From assembly GCF_025024155.1 (NCBI RefSeq), contig NW_026251736.1, positions 350,143 through 414,142 of the forward strand: DNA of 64,000 nucleotides, read 5' to 3'. Positions 34,077 to 48,989 of the stretch are shown piece after piece (the stretch's first letter is position 1; each line of letters starts with the position of its first letter). The stretch comes from Gamsiella multidivaricata. Lineage: Eukaryota > Mortierellomycota > Mortierellomycetes > Mortierellales > Mortierellaceae. The position numbers and the translations under genes are program-made. A model generated the notes under the pieces. The model was not told the DNA's origin. It was given only the letters and a program-made list of their open reading frames with translations, and made no database searches.

Positions 34077-34755
34077 TTAAAGCGAAGCCGTAGCCTTCTC
34101 AATCTTCTCCAACTGCTGTGCGGCCTCCAGCCTCGCAGCCTTGAACCTATCCAGAACCATCTCGAACCCGGCCCTGCCGACCGCAGCATTGTCCCGGAAG
34201 CGCGTCAGACAAAAGTCCTCGACATAGGATGAGAACCTCGAAAGAGCGGATCCGGCCACGATCTGGGCCTCCTGATGAAAGAGCGTTGAGTTCGCATCCT
34301 GAGGATGAACGGTGTAGGTCACGGTCTCGTTGATCCGGAGGACGTTGCACATCGAGAGGTTCTCGGTCTTCATGGTCAGCTTCTTGGTGCGTGGGTCCAG
34401 TTCGCTGGTCTCGCGGACGTACGACACTGTTGAGCCACCAAGGAACTAACATAGAGAAGGTTGAGAAGAGATGTGTTCGTTAGTTCGATTGTCCGAGTTT
34501 ATCGAAGGAAGAAAATAGCGGAGAGGGGACGAGGAGGAAAGAGAGTTGTACCTTCAGGACGAGGGCGGGTGCGTTCTGGTTGCAGGTCAAGAGGCGCTCG
34601 GTGTGGAGGACACCGGTCTCGGGGTCGATGTGGCGGTTGAGGACATCGACGGCGACGACGTGGGGACATTGCTCGTTCGGGTACTTCATCCAGTTTGCAG
34701 CAGTGACCTGCGACCAGGAGTGGTCGAACTTGTGCGATGCCTGGAAGAACTTCAT
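34077..34755 (-). CDS. UPS2: UPS2/PRELID3-type protein, mitochondrial intermembrane lipid-transfer protein, 190 aa
   Basis: Two exons on the minus strand: 34755-34552 and 34445-34077, intron 106 nt, phase 0. The whole protein is a PRELI/MSF1 domain. The start MKFFQASHKFDHSWSQVTA, then NWMKYPNEQCPHVVAVDVL and FLGGSTVSYVRE, matches yeast Ups2 much better than Ups1. There is no presequence, as usual for the family. Known role: with Mdm35, Ups2-type proteins move phosphatidylserine across the intermembrane space for phosphatidylethanolamine synthesis. The protein ends soon after the domain (yeast Ups2 is 230 aa), with a C-terminal helix rich in Glu/Lys/Ala. Its leader carries a GA microsatellite at 34805-34825. 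Confidence 0.92.
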
Positions 34756-34804
34756 TATGTGTGTGTGGTGTGGGTATTGATGGAAAGAGGCAGAGAGGCA
34801 GAAA

Positions 34805-34825
34805 GAGAGAGAGAGAGAGAGAGAG
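34805..34825. repeat. (GA)n microsatellite
   Basis: About ten GA dinucleotides, 50-70 nt upstream of the UPS2 start codon on the opposite strand, giving a CT-rich leader. Confidence 0.8.
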
Positions 34826-35839
34826 GAAGACGAGCACCGAGGTATAATGAAGAGTAGAGGGTGAGGTGGTTTGATTCCTTCTTGCGATGGGGATGGAGGA
34901 GAGAGGGGGAGGGGGGAGGAGCTGAAGAAGGCGGGGCCGGAAGAGAAGTGTGAGATCTGAAAAAGAAGTGCGACCTCTTTTATTCATCCTCCATTTTTTC
35001 ATTTCCATCTTCTGCCCAATTGGAAGCAGACGCCATCCGCCCGTGCGGGAAAAGGAAAAAAAAACATTTGATTTTTTCGTTCCCCGCCTGCGCTTTGTGC
35101 CTGTTCACGTGCTGCGGATAGAACGATCGGATAGCCCCCGTCCTCTAGGCCCCATGTATCAATATCGACCGAATCAAGCACCAATACGCTGCAGCAGAAG
35201 CAGAAGCAGAATAGACCCGTGAAGGTGTAAGCAATTCCAGAACCACGCTGGAAAGTATCTTTCCTTGTTTACACACCATTCCACATGAGTGCATACCACA
35301 GCATGGTGCCACTAGGAAGGCATAGTAACGCCATCGGTCCATCGCATTATGCCTAGGAGTCGCCATCACAATGAACTGCACAGCATCAATTTCTCGCCGA
35401 TCTTCTACTAGCTCAAAATACTCAAGAATGCAGAGTTAAATGGGTGCGTTGCAACGCGGTAGTAGTCTCTCGCCGCCTCAGTCTAGTTGATTTCATGAAA
35501 CAGCGAACATCTAGCCTTTCGGTCGTTACAAGATGTCGAAATTGATTCTGTGTGCGGTGCTCGGAAATTTGTGCTGAACGCAGCAAACCTCAGCTACCAG
35601 CTATCAGAGGAGTTGCAAGAAGTGCATGTAGCACAAACATTTCGCTGGCGTCTATGCCTGTCTTTGCCGTACATGGGTGTTGACGTCCAAATGGGCCCTT
35701 GGCATACGTGTATTTCACGGGACCAAAAAAAAAACACCTCCATTCACTGACATCCTTTGACCTCCTCTTCTTTCCTTTACTCATCCACTCTCCCTTCAAC
35801 TCAGAACCAACCTGACCTAGCTCGTGTTTTATGCTGTAC
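34826..35839. other. Upstream flank of UPS2 and start of the second gene-poor island
   Basis: No gene is visible. The first 200 nt are purine-skewed leader or promoter sequence of UPS2. The rest has only short motif-free open frames. Confidence 0.5.
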
Positions 35840-37098
35840 GCATTGTTTGCACCTGCTGTTAACTGCATGCGCCAAACTTGATGCGCGATATTGAACCGGT
35901 ACCGTTGCTTGTGGGATTTGATCAGGGAGACCAAGAGAGTTCAAGCGCCCGGATTGCAGACGAAGGAGATTCATATCGACGTGAAACCGCTATACTTCAC
36001 TTTTGATCAGAGCCAGGTGCTTTGATAGTATGTCAAAGCAGGTTTCGCGAGATGCGCGAGCAGCAACAGCCGTCGCAAACATCCACAGTGCGGTCCGCTA
36101 GCATTTCGAACGCTCCTGGACACAATTAATCGAGAAACAAATAACCTTCCTGGAGCATCGTCATCTCTGTTCCGTTCTGTAGATTTGCCAATGTTTTTTT
36201 TTATGACACTGATCCCCAGGTCGAAAAAGAGGCGGACAAGGACGAGCCCAACGGCGAAGATCCCGAAATTGACGAGTCCGAAGACGGAGAGCGTGAAAAC
36301 GACATGGACGAAATGTTTCGATTCGAAGCGGGCTTCATTAAAAAAGTGGTGAGATCTTTATGCTGCAGTGCCCTAGGAGGTCCGCCCGTGTTTCTGTTCT
36401 TCTGCGGGTTTAAGGGTCCGTTTGCTGTTTTCAGGAAGCGCCCTTGTGCCGCTGCTTTGGGAGGGAGGCAGTAAGACCAGCAAAAACGGAAGCACGAGGG
36501 CGATCATGGAGCAGAAGGCCTGTTCCAGAGCAAGGGCCCAAGGACTAGCGAAAGGCGCCTTAGAGAACTGCCGCATCTCCTCTTTCTTGAAGACAGGGGA
36601 GAGGTCATGAAGAGCAAGGGAAAAGGACAGACAACATATGACACGAAAGCTCTTCAAGGCTACATGAAGGCGATCTTCGCCCATGCGCAGCAGAGTAAAA
36701 AAAACTATTGAAACAGAACGGGCGCTACAAGACCGGCTAAAGTTCTCCAGCGCGAAGGTGGACGGAAGACACGTCCTTTCAAATCACCTCTCGACCGATG
36801 GCCTACATGCAAGCTTGATAGTATCTGTTTGACATCAGGAGACGGTGGCAGTCGACCAAGTTCAAAACAAAGATACCGGACATCGACAAACGGTTCGGCA
36901 TGCAGTCGTCAATCGTCGAAGTCATGGGAGAGGATTACTAAGACGTAGTAGTGATCGGTGTAGACCCTTGGTGAAATCATCACAGCCTCGCTTTGTGCGA
37001 CTGATCCTCAGCGGGAGAATGCAGTGGAGACACTCAAGGTACTACGCGCAGCCCGAAACTGGTTATTATCGCATTTTCCGCGCGCAAACCTGCAATAA
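35840..37098 (+). pseudogene. Decayed and truncated Fanzor (TnpB-like nuclease), locus 2
   Basis: Several protein-like blocks lie in order but in different frames, interrupted by stops. They are an N-terminal block with RYRCLWDLIRETKRVQAPGL (from about 35900), an acidic block near 36220-36350 (GEDPEIDESEDGEREND) and a block near 36590-36700 (KGKGQTTYDTKALQGYM). Next come the pre-RuvC strand KVDGRHVLSNHLSTDG (36755-36802), WQSTKFKTKIPDIDKRFG (near 36846-36899) and RuvC-I (VVIGVDP, 36948-36968). One extra T near 36968-36969 shifts the frame after the catalytic Asp; the reading continues as GEIITASLCATDPQREN (from 36970) to a stop at 37096-37098. RuvC-II, the zinc ribbon and RuvC-III are not visible, so the copy is 3'-truncated. 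The motif differs from locus 1 (VDPGEII against VDPGVRK), indicating another Fanzor lineage. Confidence 0.72.
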
Positions 37099-37289
37099 AA
37101 CTTGAACTGGGAATTGAATTGACCTCTCTGAAAGTGCTATTCTAAAGACGAAAAATACAGTCATATATTTAGTCACATGTTGCGCTGAGTTCCCCTATGT
37201 GCGTTTTCTAAGAGGATGCGGCCTAAAACACCACTTTCGACCGTATTTGAGGTTGCAAAAGGTTTCTATTCCCACAACACACCGTAAAA

Positions 37290-37830
37290 TGGCACATCCC
37301 GGCGATGAGCCCTGGGCCATCCAGGCAACCAACCTGCTCCTGAACATCGATCACGATAACGCACTTGAACAAGCATATTACGGCTCATTCAACGCAATCC
37401 TTTCCCAAGTATTTCCGCTGCATAGACACACCCTTCGCGCAATGAAGCCATCAACTATCTCATCGAATATATCGTACTGACCAACAACCGCACTGTGATG
37501 GGTATGAGGATTAATCGCGAGGTGGATTTTGGCTATGCCCACAAACGCATTGAAGCTGATCGCCAGGTGCGCGACCGCTTTTACACCATGCACAATGAGG
37601 TCGATATCCCTGTCTTCATTATGATTAGCGCATTTGACAGACGTTGTTGTGTGTACCGATACACCCGTGGTGTTACTCGCCAACTCAGTGTCACAACTCC
37701 TGCGCTAGTGCTGAGCGGGCCTCGATGGAGCAATGGGACATCGACTTGAGCGCTCTCGAAGGCAGGGTCCAGCTTTCGAATGTTTTCAACGAAGTCAAGG
37801 CCATGTGTAATAATCTACATTGACCCCACA
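37290..37830 (+). pseudogene. Broken gene of unrecognised family
   Basis: Reading begins with MAHPGDEPWAIQATNLLL (ATG at 37290), runs to about 37435, then needs a frameshift. It continues AINYLIEYIVLTNNRTVMGM and INREVDFGYAHKRIEADRQV to about 37690. It shifts again into MEQWDIDLSALEGRVQLSNV and stops near 37815. The composition is balanced and protein-like in each block, unlike the surrounding DNA, so this looks like one gene of about 170 residues with two frame breaks. I do not recognise the family and cannot assign a function. It lies 200 nt after the Fanzor relic and may be cargo, host gene debris or another transposon gene. Confidence 0.5.
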
Positions 37831-40800
37831 GGATACGCCTTCGCAAGTGTCCCTGAACCTTGCTCATAGACTCGAGCGAGCGACCACCACTCTTCTGTCC
37901 CTTATGCCTGAGCTCACGCTTTGGTATCTCGGAATGCATTCTCCTCACCAAACACACAATTTGACCCAGCACTGCCATGGCGTCATCTCTCCAGGCGCTC
38001 TTCTAGCAAAGCACTTGAATGTTAACTGAGGTTCTTTATCTTACAAAATAAAGTTAGCAGCTATTATTCAAGTTGACAAAACCTGTATGTATTGGTCTCT
38101 AGGATTTCGGATTTCAAAGAAGGTGTGAGAAATTGGTGGTAGTCGGTAGTATTCAAGGAGAGGGCTATATACAAGAGAAATTATATATGAGTTCAAGAAG
38201 GTGGGTCGTCCAGACCGAAGAAGTCATCCGAAATCCAAAAGAATCAAGCACTATCCAGAGCTTTGCAAGAGAAGAGGAACATCACAACAACGCACGGTCT
38301 GCTCTATCTACACTTCCAAGACATGGTACTCAAGTCCAGATGTTATATGTTCGCCAAGATTTCTTGCTCCAGTTGTCCAGGATTGGCAATGACATGCTTT
38401 GTCAAAACTCCCCTTAGCTTTTAAAAAAACCATGATTGCAATAATCAAGATATGCTTGGATGCTTGGGTCCATGGTGGATTTGGACAGCCATCTTAGTGC
38501 CAGCCCTGTTCGCAAAGAAATAGCAAGCAACCTACATCGCCAAAGAAACCGTTAATATGCCTCTCTCTATCATTGACATGGGTCCCTTCGCGGCGAGGGT
38601 TCAGAGTGTTAGAGAGTATTCATACCTGACACGTATCTCTTCATAAAAGCTTACAAAACACTGAACAGCACTTTTCCTTTACACGTTAAAGAATTGCTTA
38701 TGAGTTCAATGGAACGAGTAAGCTCTTTATCTCTAGCCTTCAAGGCAAACTGTGGAGGACGAGAATTAAGGCGGAAGATGTAGCAATGATATGGAGCCGC
38801 ATTAACGATGTCAAGAGTGAAAAACTGAAGCATCAAAGCACACTGCTGTAGACTCCATTGGCAGTTACTCCAGCTCCCCTACAGTACTTCCTAGTATTCG
38901 TTTGCTGCGGCCGACATCGTCCATGGGGTTCCGATTGTCAGCCCTGCCTTAGAATAGCGATAGGCGGGTAACATAGAGCTTTGTTGGGCGAAGCAACAGG
39001 CGAGCAAATTAAAACCTTAAAAACAAGTACTATGAGTTCGAAGCACCCCAACAGACAATTCACAAGAGCAGGATGAGTAATCCCATTCACGATGAAATAT
39101 ACCTGAAGAACACTGTAGTGTCCATTCATTTTCTTGTAGCTCTCTTTCGAAATGAAGGATGCGTGCTGCACACAAATGATGGTAAGCAGAACATGCACAT
39201 AAAGGATGAAGAGAAGTCAAAGCAACTTGCACTCTTTGACAGTTGCAGAGCCACAGAGCATATCGCCTTTTGTCCATGGATACTCTCCGAGAGTCGCGGT
39301 AACATTCTGGCCACGGCTTTCTATAGGCCCTTAGTGCTCTTGAACCTGTGTCTAAAGCCAAGAAAGATGCTTAGGGGTCTCTTCGTGCCTTGTTCAATAT
39401 CATCGAGAGTGAGAATACACACTTTCATACCATTATAGAGCGACCTTATTCTGGCCCGACCGCAGAGTCCCTTTCGAACAGTCAGTTCACGCCCCGAAAG
39501 TCTTTGATGCCCTCGACCGTGTGTTTTTGGCGTGCGCCATGGACACCTTAGGCGAGCACCTCGAGTCGACTCAACACCAGCTATGTTCATCAGGATGTCT
39601 GCGACTTCGCAGTCCCCGTCAGATGCTGTGAAGTTGCGGCAATGAATGTGATGCGCAGGAGCAAAGGCGCTGATGAGAGATATAAGCGATGCCAGGGCAA
39701 CCATAGAGGAAACCACAGTTTACGTCAGCTAGGCAGAGGTAATCACTAGCAACATCATTTCAAAGGTTGGATAACACAAAAGTTCCTGGCACATTGACGA
39801 ATTTAATGTTCTATTCATCGCCCCGATTATGCGGGCCTCGTGTGCCATACCAACGGACAAATGCCTTTTGGGTTTGCAGAGCGCAGCATACAACACTGCA
39901 CATGTGGACTAGGTCCTTCTGCAGTAACAACCGTGGGATGTAGCACAAAAAAAATGTTGATAACTTGGGACGCACAGCACTTCATAGACAAAAGAGAGAT
40001 GCTCTTTGCCGCTTGCTCTCGCCATGCGCTTCGTTTTTCCCGTCCTACAGCTCCTCAGCTCTCTCAACTTTCTGGCCCCTTCCTCGCTACTTGCGCTTCT
40101 CTCGCGGCCGATTCATCCACCGAAAGACCCTCTATTTTTTTGCCCCTTTTGTATCTTTCTACAGCTGAGCAAACTGCGAGAAGGGCCCGGAGGAGCTTTG
40201 GAAAATACCAGAGCGCTACAGCTACGGAAACGGCAAGCTGTGCGTTTTTTTTGCTATAACATGCAAGTAGCAGAATTCAAACTCGAATTCTGCGCGCCGA
40301 CATTCTGGGTCCTTTCGCTTATTAGAGCAGTGAACCACGAAGAGCCGCTTTTTCAGGATACAACACTTTACCACGGATTGCCTAGAAGTGCCTATCGCAG
40401 CCGGCTGCACACATTCTAGATCAATGATCAGCGCTACATTCAAGTCGCCGGTGAGAACACGAAAGGACCAATTGGCATTGGGCACCGTCCACACGAACGC
40501 CATGAATGCGTGCAGCTTCTTTGAAAAAGGATATTACGAGGGCCGCAGCAGTTCAGGTATCCGATACCTCACAGAGATATCGTTGCCTTTTCCTTGTTTG
40601 CAGTGTCCTTATAATAGTGTCCATTGCTAACCAAAAAAGAGTCATTCTGCTCATTATACTTCATTCTTATTAGACGCCATGCCCAATAGGCTGAGCAGAG
40701 GCCAAGGAAATTCGACACCAAGTTGTTCATTGACGAGTCTCGATATACAGAGAGGAGGAGGAGAAAGGAGCGATATTGAGGCCTGTAAGAATAGATCACC

Positions 40801-42905
40801 ATCTCCCACGACAGACGCTCCCTCGAGTTCATCAACGTCCCCACCAGGCTCACTCATCCACCCCAATTCCAGTTTCATGTTCCGCCAAACAGTCTCGCAG
40901 AAGACCTGCTGATAAATTCCTCAGGAATATGGGAGAACAACTTGAAAAATATTTCCAGCGTGCAAAAACATGTTATTTAACACGGATTTAGTTAGTGGTT
41001 ATTTTCATTTTGCTTTTTTTTTTTTTTTTTGTCCACGGCATCCTTCATATATTATTATTGTCATTATTATTATTAGAGATGTGTGCAGCAGCATTCCATA
41101 CCTATGGAAGCCCGCGGTGCTTGAACAGTAAGACTTCCCAAACCATAAACACTTGTGCGAGAGGTCAAGACCCGGCATACACAGTCAGCGGAGGAGGAAC
41201 TGGATATGATGGTCAAGGGCCTCAAGAACTCTCTCCACCTTTTTTTAATCTTCCAACTAGACTACATGTACATATAGAACTTTTGATCTGCGATGGCTTT
41301 CTAGATCTATCGTCATTGGCAGATTCACGAACGAACAGAACAGAAGGAATGATTCCAAGAGGATGGCGTCAGGTCAAAAAACCTTGGCTGGAGCCTTACT
41401 TAAACAAAAGCGATTTTATATTGCACAATTGGCTACGATGTTGACTAGCATCATGACATGTGAATTGTGTCAGCCCCGACGATGGGCCGCAATCTACATC
41501 CCTTTATAAACCACGCGCGTTGAGTGAGTAAGCCTGGGTCGACATGTACAATTTGTTCATACAGCGTAATTATTTTGACCGCCATGCATGCTTCTGTATT
41601 CCGATCTAATGAGCCGTCGGGGCTACATTTTTTATGGCTCAAAGTCCGAAAGATGCAATGAAAAAGGGTAGCGTGAGAAAAACTTGAGGAAAATGAACTT
41701 GCAAAACGGTGTCGGCTTTGCGAAACTGGATTTTCAAGTACCGGCGCCTCAGGAAGGACGAACACGGTATCCGTGTACTTCAACATTTGCCATATGAACT
41801 GGCGAGGCTAATACAGAAGAGGTTCAGAGCGGACTTTTAGTGCCAGTGAGACAGGATAAAGTCGAAGTTGTCCATCATGGCTTTACGTGAGCGATGCAGA
41901 CTGGTAGGCTGCCTTGTCTGCCCCATTTGCCCCTCTCCCCCTTTTCAAGATCTTATCTTGCATTTCTTTCGTAACAGATCAGGCCGTTGGCCGTTCGGGC
42001 CGCTGATAAAAAAAAAGGCCGAGCGAAGGGAAGGGTGGGGTGTTGACAAACAAACAAACAAACAAACAAACAAACAAACAAACAAACAACTAAACAAATA
42101 ATGCAGGCAGATAGTCTAAAGCAGACGGCCGATGAGCAAACAGCCCACACGAGCAAGCCAGCGGGCAGCGGACAGGCGCCAAAAATACAAAAAAGGTTCG
42201 ACCAAACAGCGACGGGGATCACCAAAGACCTCGCTGGGTGTCTGGAACACGCACTTATTCTCCACAAACCGTGTTATGGTTTGTCTATTTCATCTCTGAA
42301 TCAACAGCTAGGAACCGCGCTTGATCTCCTTCTAGCTCTTCCAATAGGAGCGAGGCTGTCATGCCGTACCTCGTAGAGGGTACCCTTTCTCTCGGGGTCT
42401 GAGGAAGTCTTGGAACAGGTCAGCGCGAGAGGGGATTCCTGTTTGGAAGCAGCGAGCGACGGATGGGGCTGGAGCGGGATGGGATGGGATGGGAGGGAGG
42501 TAAGGGCCGTGTTTTTGTTCCCTGTCCGTGGCCACGGCTGTTTGTGTCCCACCAGGCTGGTGCGCACGACGGTGTGTACGGCGGCAGATAACGGTGTTGG
42601 TGTAACGAGATATGATATCTCGCCGTATCTGTGGCACATCGAGGCGCATCGAGTGGACCACAAACAAGGACCGGCTGTTTTGCTCTGTCAACAAAGCGGT
42701 CTTTAACCTTAACTATACGAGGGAAAGCGAGAGGGAGAGCGAGAGGGGGGGGGGGAAGAGAGCCTTCTGGACTCTCCAATGGGCCGCTTCAGCGCACAGT
42801 CGCATGACCCCAACTAGGGCCAACTGCGCGGATGCCCCCCACTCTCTCCCCTCCTCTCCCCCCCGGCACCGAGACCCGCTGGGGGCGGAGATGCCTGGCT
42901 CCCCC
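37831..42905. other. Gene-poor island, 5 kb
   Basis: No complete gene can be supported. Open frames are short. The stretch near 40430-40570 reads like degraded protein (STFKSPVRTRKDQLALGTVH, then NAMNACSFFEKGYYEG) but no family is recognised. A T-run is at 41014-41030 and an ACAA microsatellite at 42046-42090. G-rich GGGAT repeats occur near 42475-42495. Confidence 0.5.
42046..42090. repeat. (ACAA)n tetranucleotide microsatellite
   Basis: About eleven copies of ACAA in tandem with no interruption, in the gene-poor island. Confidence 0.85.
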
Positions 42906-42913
42906 TATAAAAG
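42906..42913 (+). promoter_or_regulatory. TATA box of the MFS transporter gene
   Basis: TATAAAAG sits 141 nt before the ATG at 43054. It is followed by a T-run (42938-42954) and a CCCT-rich leader, typical of a strongly expressed fungal promoter. Confidence 0.65.
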
Positions 42914-42999
42914 GCCCCTCTCCATCAAACACCTCTCCTTTTTTTTTTTTTTTTAGCTCCTCTTCTTCTTCGTCACCCAACACCACACCGCGCTCGCCC

Positions 43000-43022
43000 T
43001 CCCTCCCTCCCTCCCTCCCTCT
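43000..43022. repeat. (CCCT)n in the MFS transporter leader
   Basis: Five to six tandem CCCT units just before the start codon, part of the pyrimidine-rich 5' UTR. Confidence 0.7.
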
Positions 43023-43053
43023 TTCTGCCCCCATCCACTCGCTCTCAGGCACC

Positions 43054-44412
43054 ATGGCTCGCTTCCGCTGGACCTCGCCTTTGGCCCAGGTCATCGCCGT
43101 CGGCTTCATCTGCTTCTGCTGCCCCGGAATGTTCAACGCCCTCAACTCCCTCGGCGGCGGTGGCCAGGTCGACTCCAAGGTCGGACAGAACGCCAACGTC
43201 GCCCTCTATACCTGCTTCGCCATCTTCGGCCTCCTCTCCGGTGCGATCCATAACAAGTTGGGCCCCAAGTGGACCATCTTCATCGGCTGCTCCACCTACG
43301 TCCTCTACGCCGGCTCCCTTCTCTGCTATAACCACACCCAGGCCGGCGCATTCACCATTGCTGCTGGAGGTCTCCTCGGTGTCGGTGCCGGTATGCTCTG
43401 GACCGCCCAGGGCGCTATCATGATGGCCTACCCCCGCGAAAAAGACAAGGGCAAATTTATCGGATACTTCTGGGCCATCTTCAACTGCGGTGCTGTCCTC
43501 GGATCCGTCATCGCCTTCGCCATCAATTTCCACGTTACCGAGGTCAAGTCGCTGGGCGACTCCACCTACATTGTGTTCATCGTCCTCATGGCTATCGGTA
43601 CCTTGATTGCCCTCTCCCTCGTCCCTCCCTCGGCCGTCACCCACTCGAACGGCGATAGAATCCAGATCCAAGAGTTCCCTACCTGGACCGGGGAGATCGT
43701 TGCTGTCATGAAGCTCTTCCTTGACTGGCGCATGATTGTCTTGATCCCAATGTTCTTGTCCTCCAACTGGTTCTACTCCTACCAGTTCTCGACCGTCAAC
43801 GGTTTCTACTTCTCCACCCGCACCCAGTCCTTGAACAACATCTTCTACTGGTTCTCTCAGATTGGAGGCTCCTGGACCTTTGCCCGCGTCCTCGACTACC
43901 AAGGCGTCAATCGCAGGACTCGCGCTCTTTGGGGTCTCGCAGTCGTCACGGTCTGCTTTGTGTGTACCTGGATCGGAGGCGTCTTCTTCCAGAGGACCTA
44001 TAATATTCACGACTCTATGGGCAACCACGACTTCAAGGAGGGTGCCTCGTATATCGGGCCCCTCTTCCTCTACATGTTCTACGGCTTGAACGATGCTGCC
44101 TGGCAAACTTACTGCTACTGGTTGATGGGTGCCCTCTCCAACGATGTCGCGGTCCTTTCGCGTTACGCCGGCTTCTACAAGTGCATCCAGTCCTCTGGTG
44201 GTGCAATTGCTTGGAGGATCAACGCCGTGAAGGCTCCCTTCATGACCGAATTGATCATCTGCTTTGCCCTCTTGGCTGCCTCGATCCCCGGTGCCCTCTT
44301 CCTGTCTCTGCGGATCAAGGACCACTCTGACGATGTTAGCGGCGTGGACAACGTCGGCCACAAGCACGAAATCATGGAGAAGGCCGACCAGAAGAGCGAG
44401 TATCCTGTCTAA
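43054..44412 (+). CDS. UNC93-like/DUF895 major facilitator superfamily membrane protein, 452 aa
   Basis: Single exon. The protein is highly hydrophobic with about 11-12 predicted membrane segments; the first begins at LAQVIAVGFICFCCPGMFNA (about 9-28). Features of the fungal UNC93-like (DUF895) group include the GGGGQVDSKVG loop after helix 1 and the WTAQGAIMMAYP helix near 125-136. There is also a cytosolic loop with PREKDKGKFIGYFW and a C-terminal NDAAWQTYCYWLMGALSND. The C-terminus is hydrophilic and acidic/basic mixed. The substrate is unknown; animal UNC-93 regulates a potassium channel and fungal members are uncharacterised transporters. Codon choice is strongly C-ending and the gene has a good TATA box, both suggesting high expression. 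The clean start context is CACCATGG. The gene is tandem with the alanyl-tRNA synthetase, 230 nt upstream of it. Confidence 0.88.
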   Translation: MARFRWTSPLAQVIAVGFICFCCPGMFNALNSLGGGGQVDSKVGQNANVALYTCFAIFGLLSGAIHNKLGPKWTIFIGCSTYVLYAGSLLCYNHTQAGAFTIAAGGLLGVGAGMLWTAQGAIMMAYPREKDKGKFIGYFWAIFNCGAVLGSVIAFAINFHVTEVKSLGDSTYIVFIVLMAIGTLIALSLVPPSAVTHSNGDRIQIQEFPTWTGEIVAVMKLFLDWRMIVLIPMFLSSNWFYSYQFSTVNGFYFSTRTQSLNNIFYWFSQIGGSWTFARVLDYQGVNRRTRALWGLAVVTVCFVCTWIGGVFFQRTYNIHDSMGNHDFKEGASYIGPLFLYMFYGLNDAAWQTYCYWLMGALSNDVAVLSRYAGFYKCIQSSGGAIAWRINAVKAPFMTELIICFALLAASIPGALFLSLRIKDHSDDVSGVDNVGHKHEIMEKADQKSEYPV

Positions 44413-44488
44413 ACCAACTCCATCTGTTTAGTAGTTTCAGTCTCATTCTACACCCCTATCTATTGTAATTATACTTTGTAAAGAAAGA

Positions 44489-44494
44489 AATAAA
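44489..44494 (+). terminator. Polyadenylation signal of the MFS transporter gene
   Basis: AATAAA 77 nt after the stop codon at 44412, within an AT-rich stretch. Confidence 0.55.
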
Positions 44495-44642
44495 CGATAC
44501 CTCAGTTAATAGTTTCCTTATCCAAAAATATGTTAATATGTTCACGTGATATGCATGCAGGGAAGCAGACGGGAACAGGCCTGCATTCTAAAAGAAAGAG
44601 ATCACCTCCACTTCTTCGGATCAGGACCCTCCTTCATTCGCA

Positions 44643-48362
<3,720 letters not shown>

Positions 48363-48889
48363 CAGACAGAGTCCTCCTAATAAAAATCGACTATAGAGAC
48401 TGAATCACAGTTGCGAACGAGAAAACCTAGGCGCATGTGGCCGGATCAGTGTAGATTGCCACCACTTCCAACTACAGGTAGTCCATGGCTTTGTCTTTGG
48501 CAGCACGTTCAGGCGCCCTATCAGTTGCGAGAAGTTTGATAGCAGCGAGTTGTTCCTCGGGAACTTCGCCTGTGGCACTCTATAAAATGCTGCTCGTAGG
48601 TCTCTTCGACGTATTCAGCTGGGCACCCATTAAGGACACTTTGTTTGCGTCACTTGGGAGGATGCTGCATCCGCGGCATCGCTACTACAAGAGGGATGGG
48701 CATGTCCTCATAAGTCGATCGCACTTGATTCGACACTTCCTCTCTATCCAAAAAGATAGCGTGAAATATAAGATAGATAGCTAAATATTTTTATACTAGT
48801 AGCGTCTACGTCCAATTCAGAAGATTTCGCACTTGGGCATGCTGTAGGGGCTTCAGAGCAGGATGGCGATAGGCGGCGGTGATAGAGGC

Positions 48890-48928
<39 letters not shown>

Positions 48929-48989
48929 AAAGATTTTTTTTTTATTTTTATTCTTGTTTCTTTTTTTATTTAGTAGTAAATATTATGCT
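48363..48989. other. Convergent intergenic region, AlaRS and the Myb-repeat gene
   Basis: 3' flanks of two convergent genes. An open frame at 48485-48784 has no recognisable motif and is probably not a gene. A (GA)n microsatellite (48895-48924) and AT-rich runs follow. Confidence 0.55.
48895..48924. repeat. (GA)n microsatellite
   Basis: About fifteen GA dinucleotides between the convergent AlaRS and Myb-repeat genes, followed by T-runs. Confidence 0.85.

Noticed and set aside
43045..44367. 440-codon open frame on the minus strand opposite the MFS transporter gene
   Set aside because: It mirrors the strong third-position C bias of the real gene. It is Asp/Glu/Gly-rich with no motif, and the plus-strand protein is clearly a membrane protein.
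48485..48784. 99-codon frame between AlaRS and the Myb-repeat gene
   Set aside because: No motif or splice support, and it lies in the expected 3' UTR area of AlaRS.
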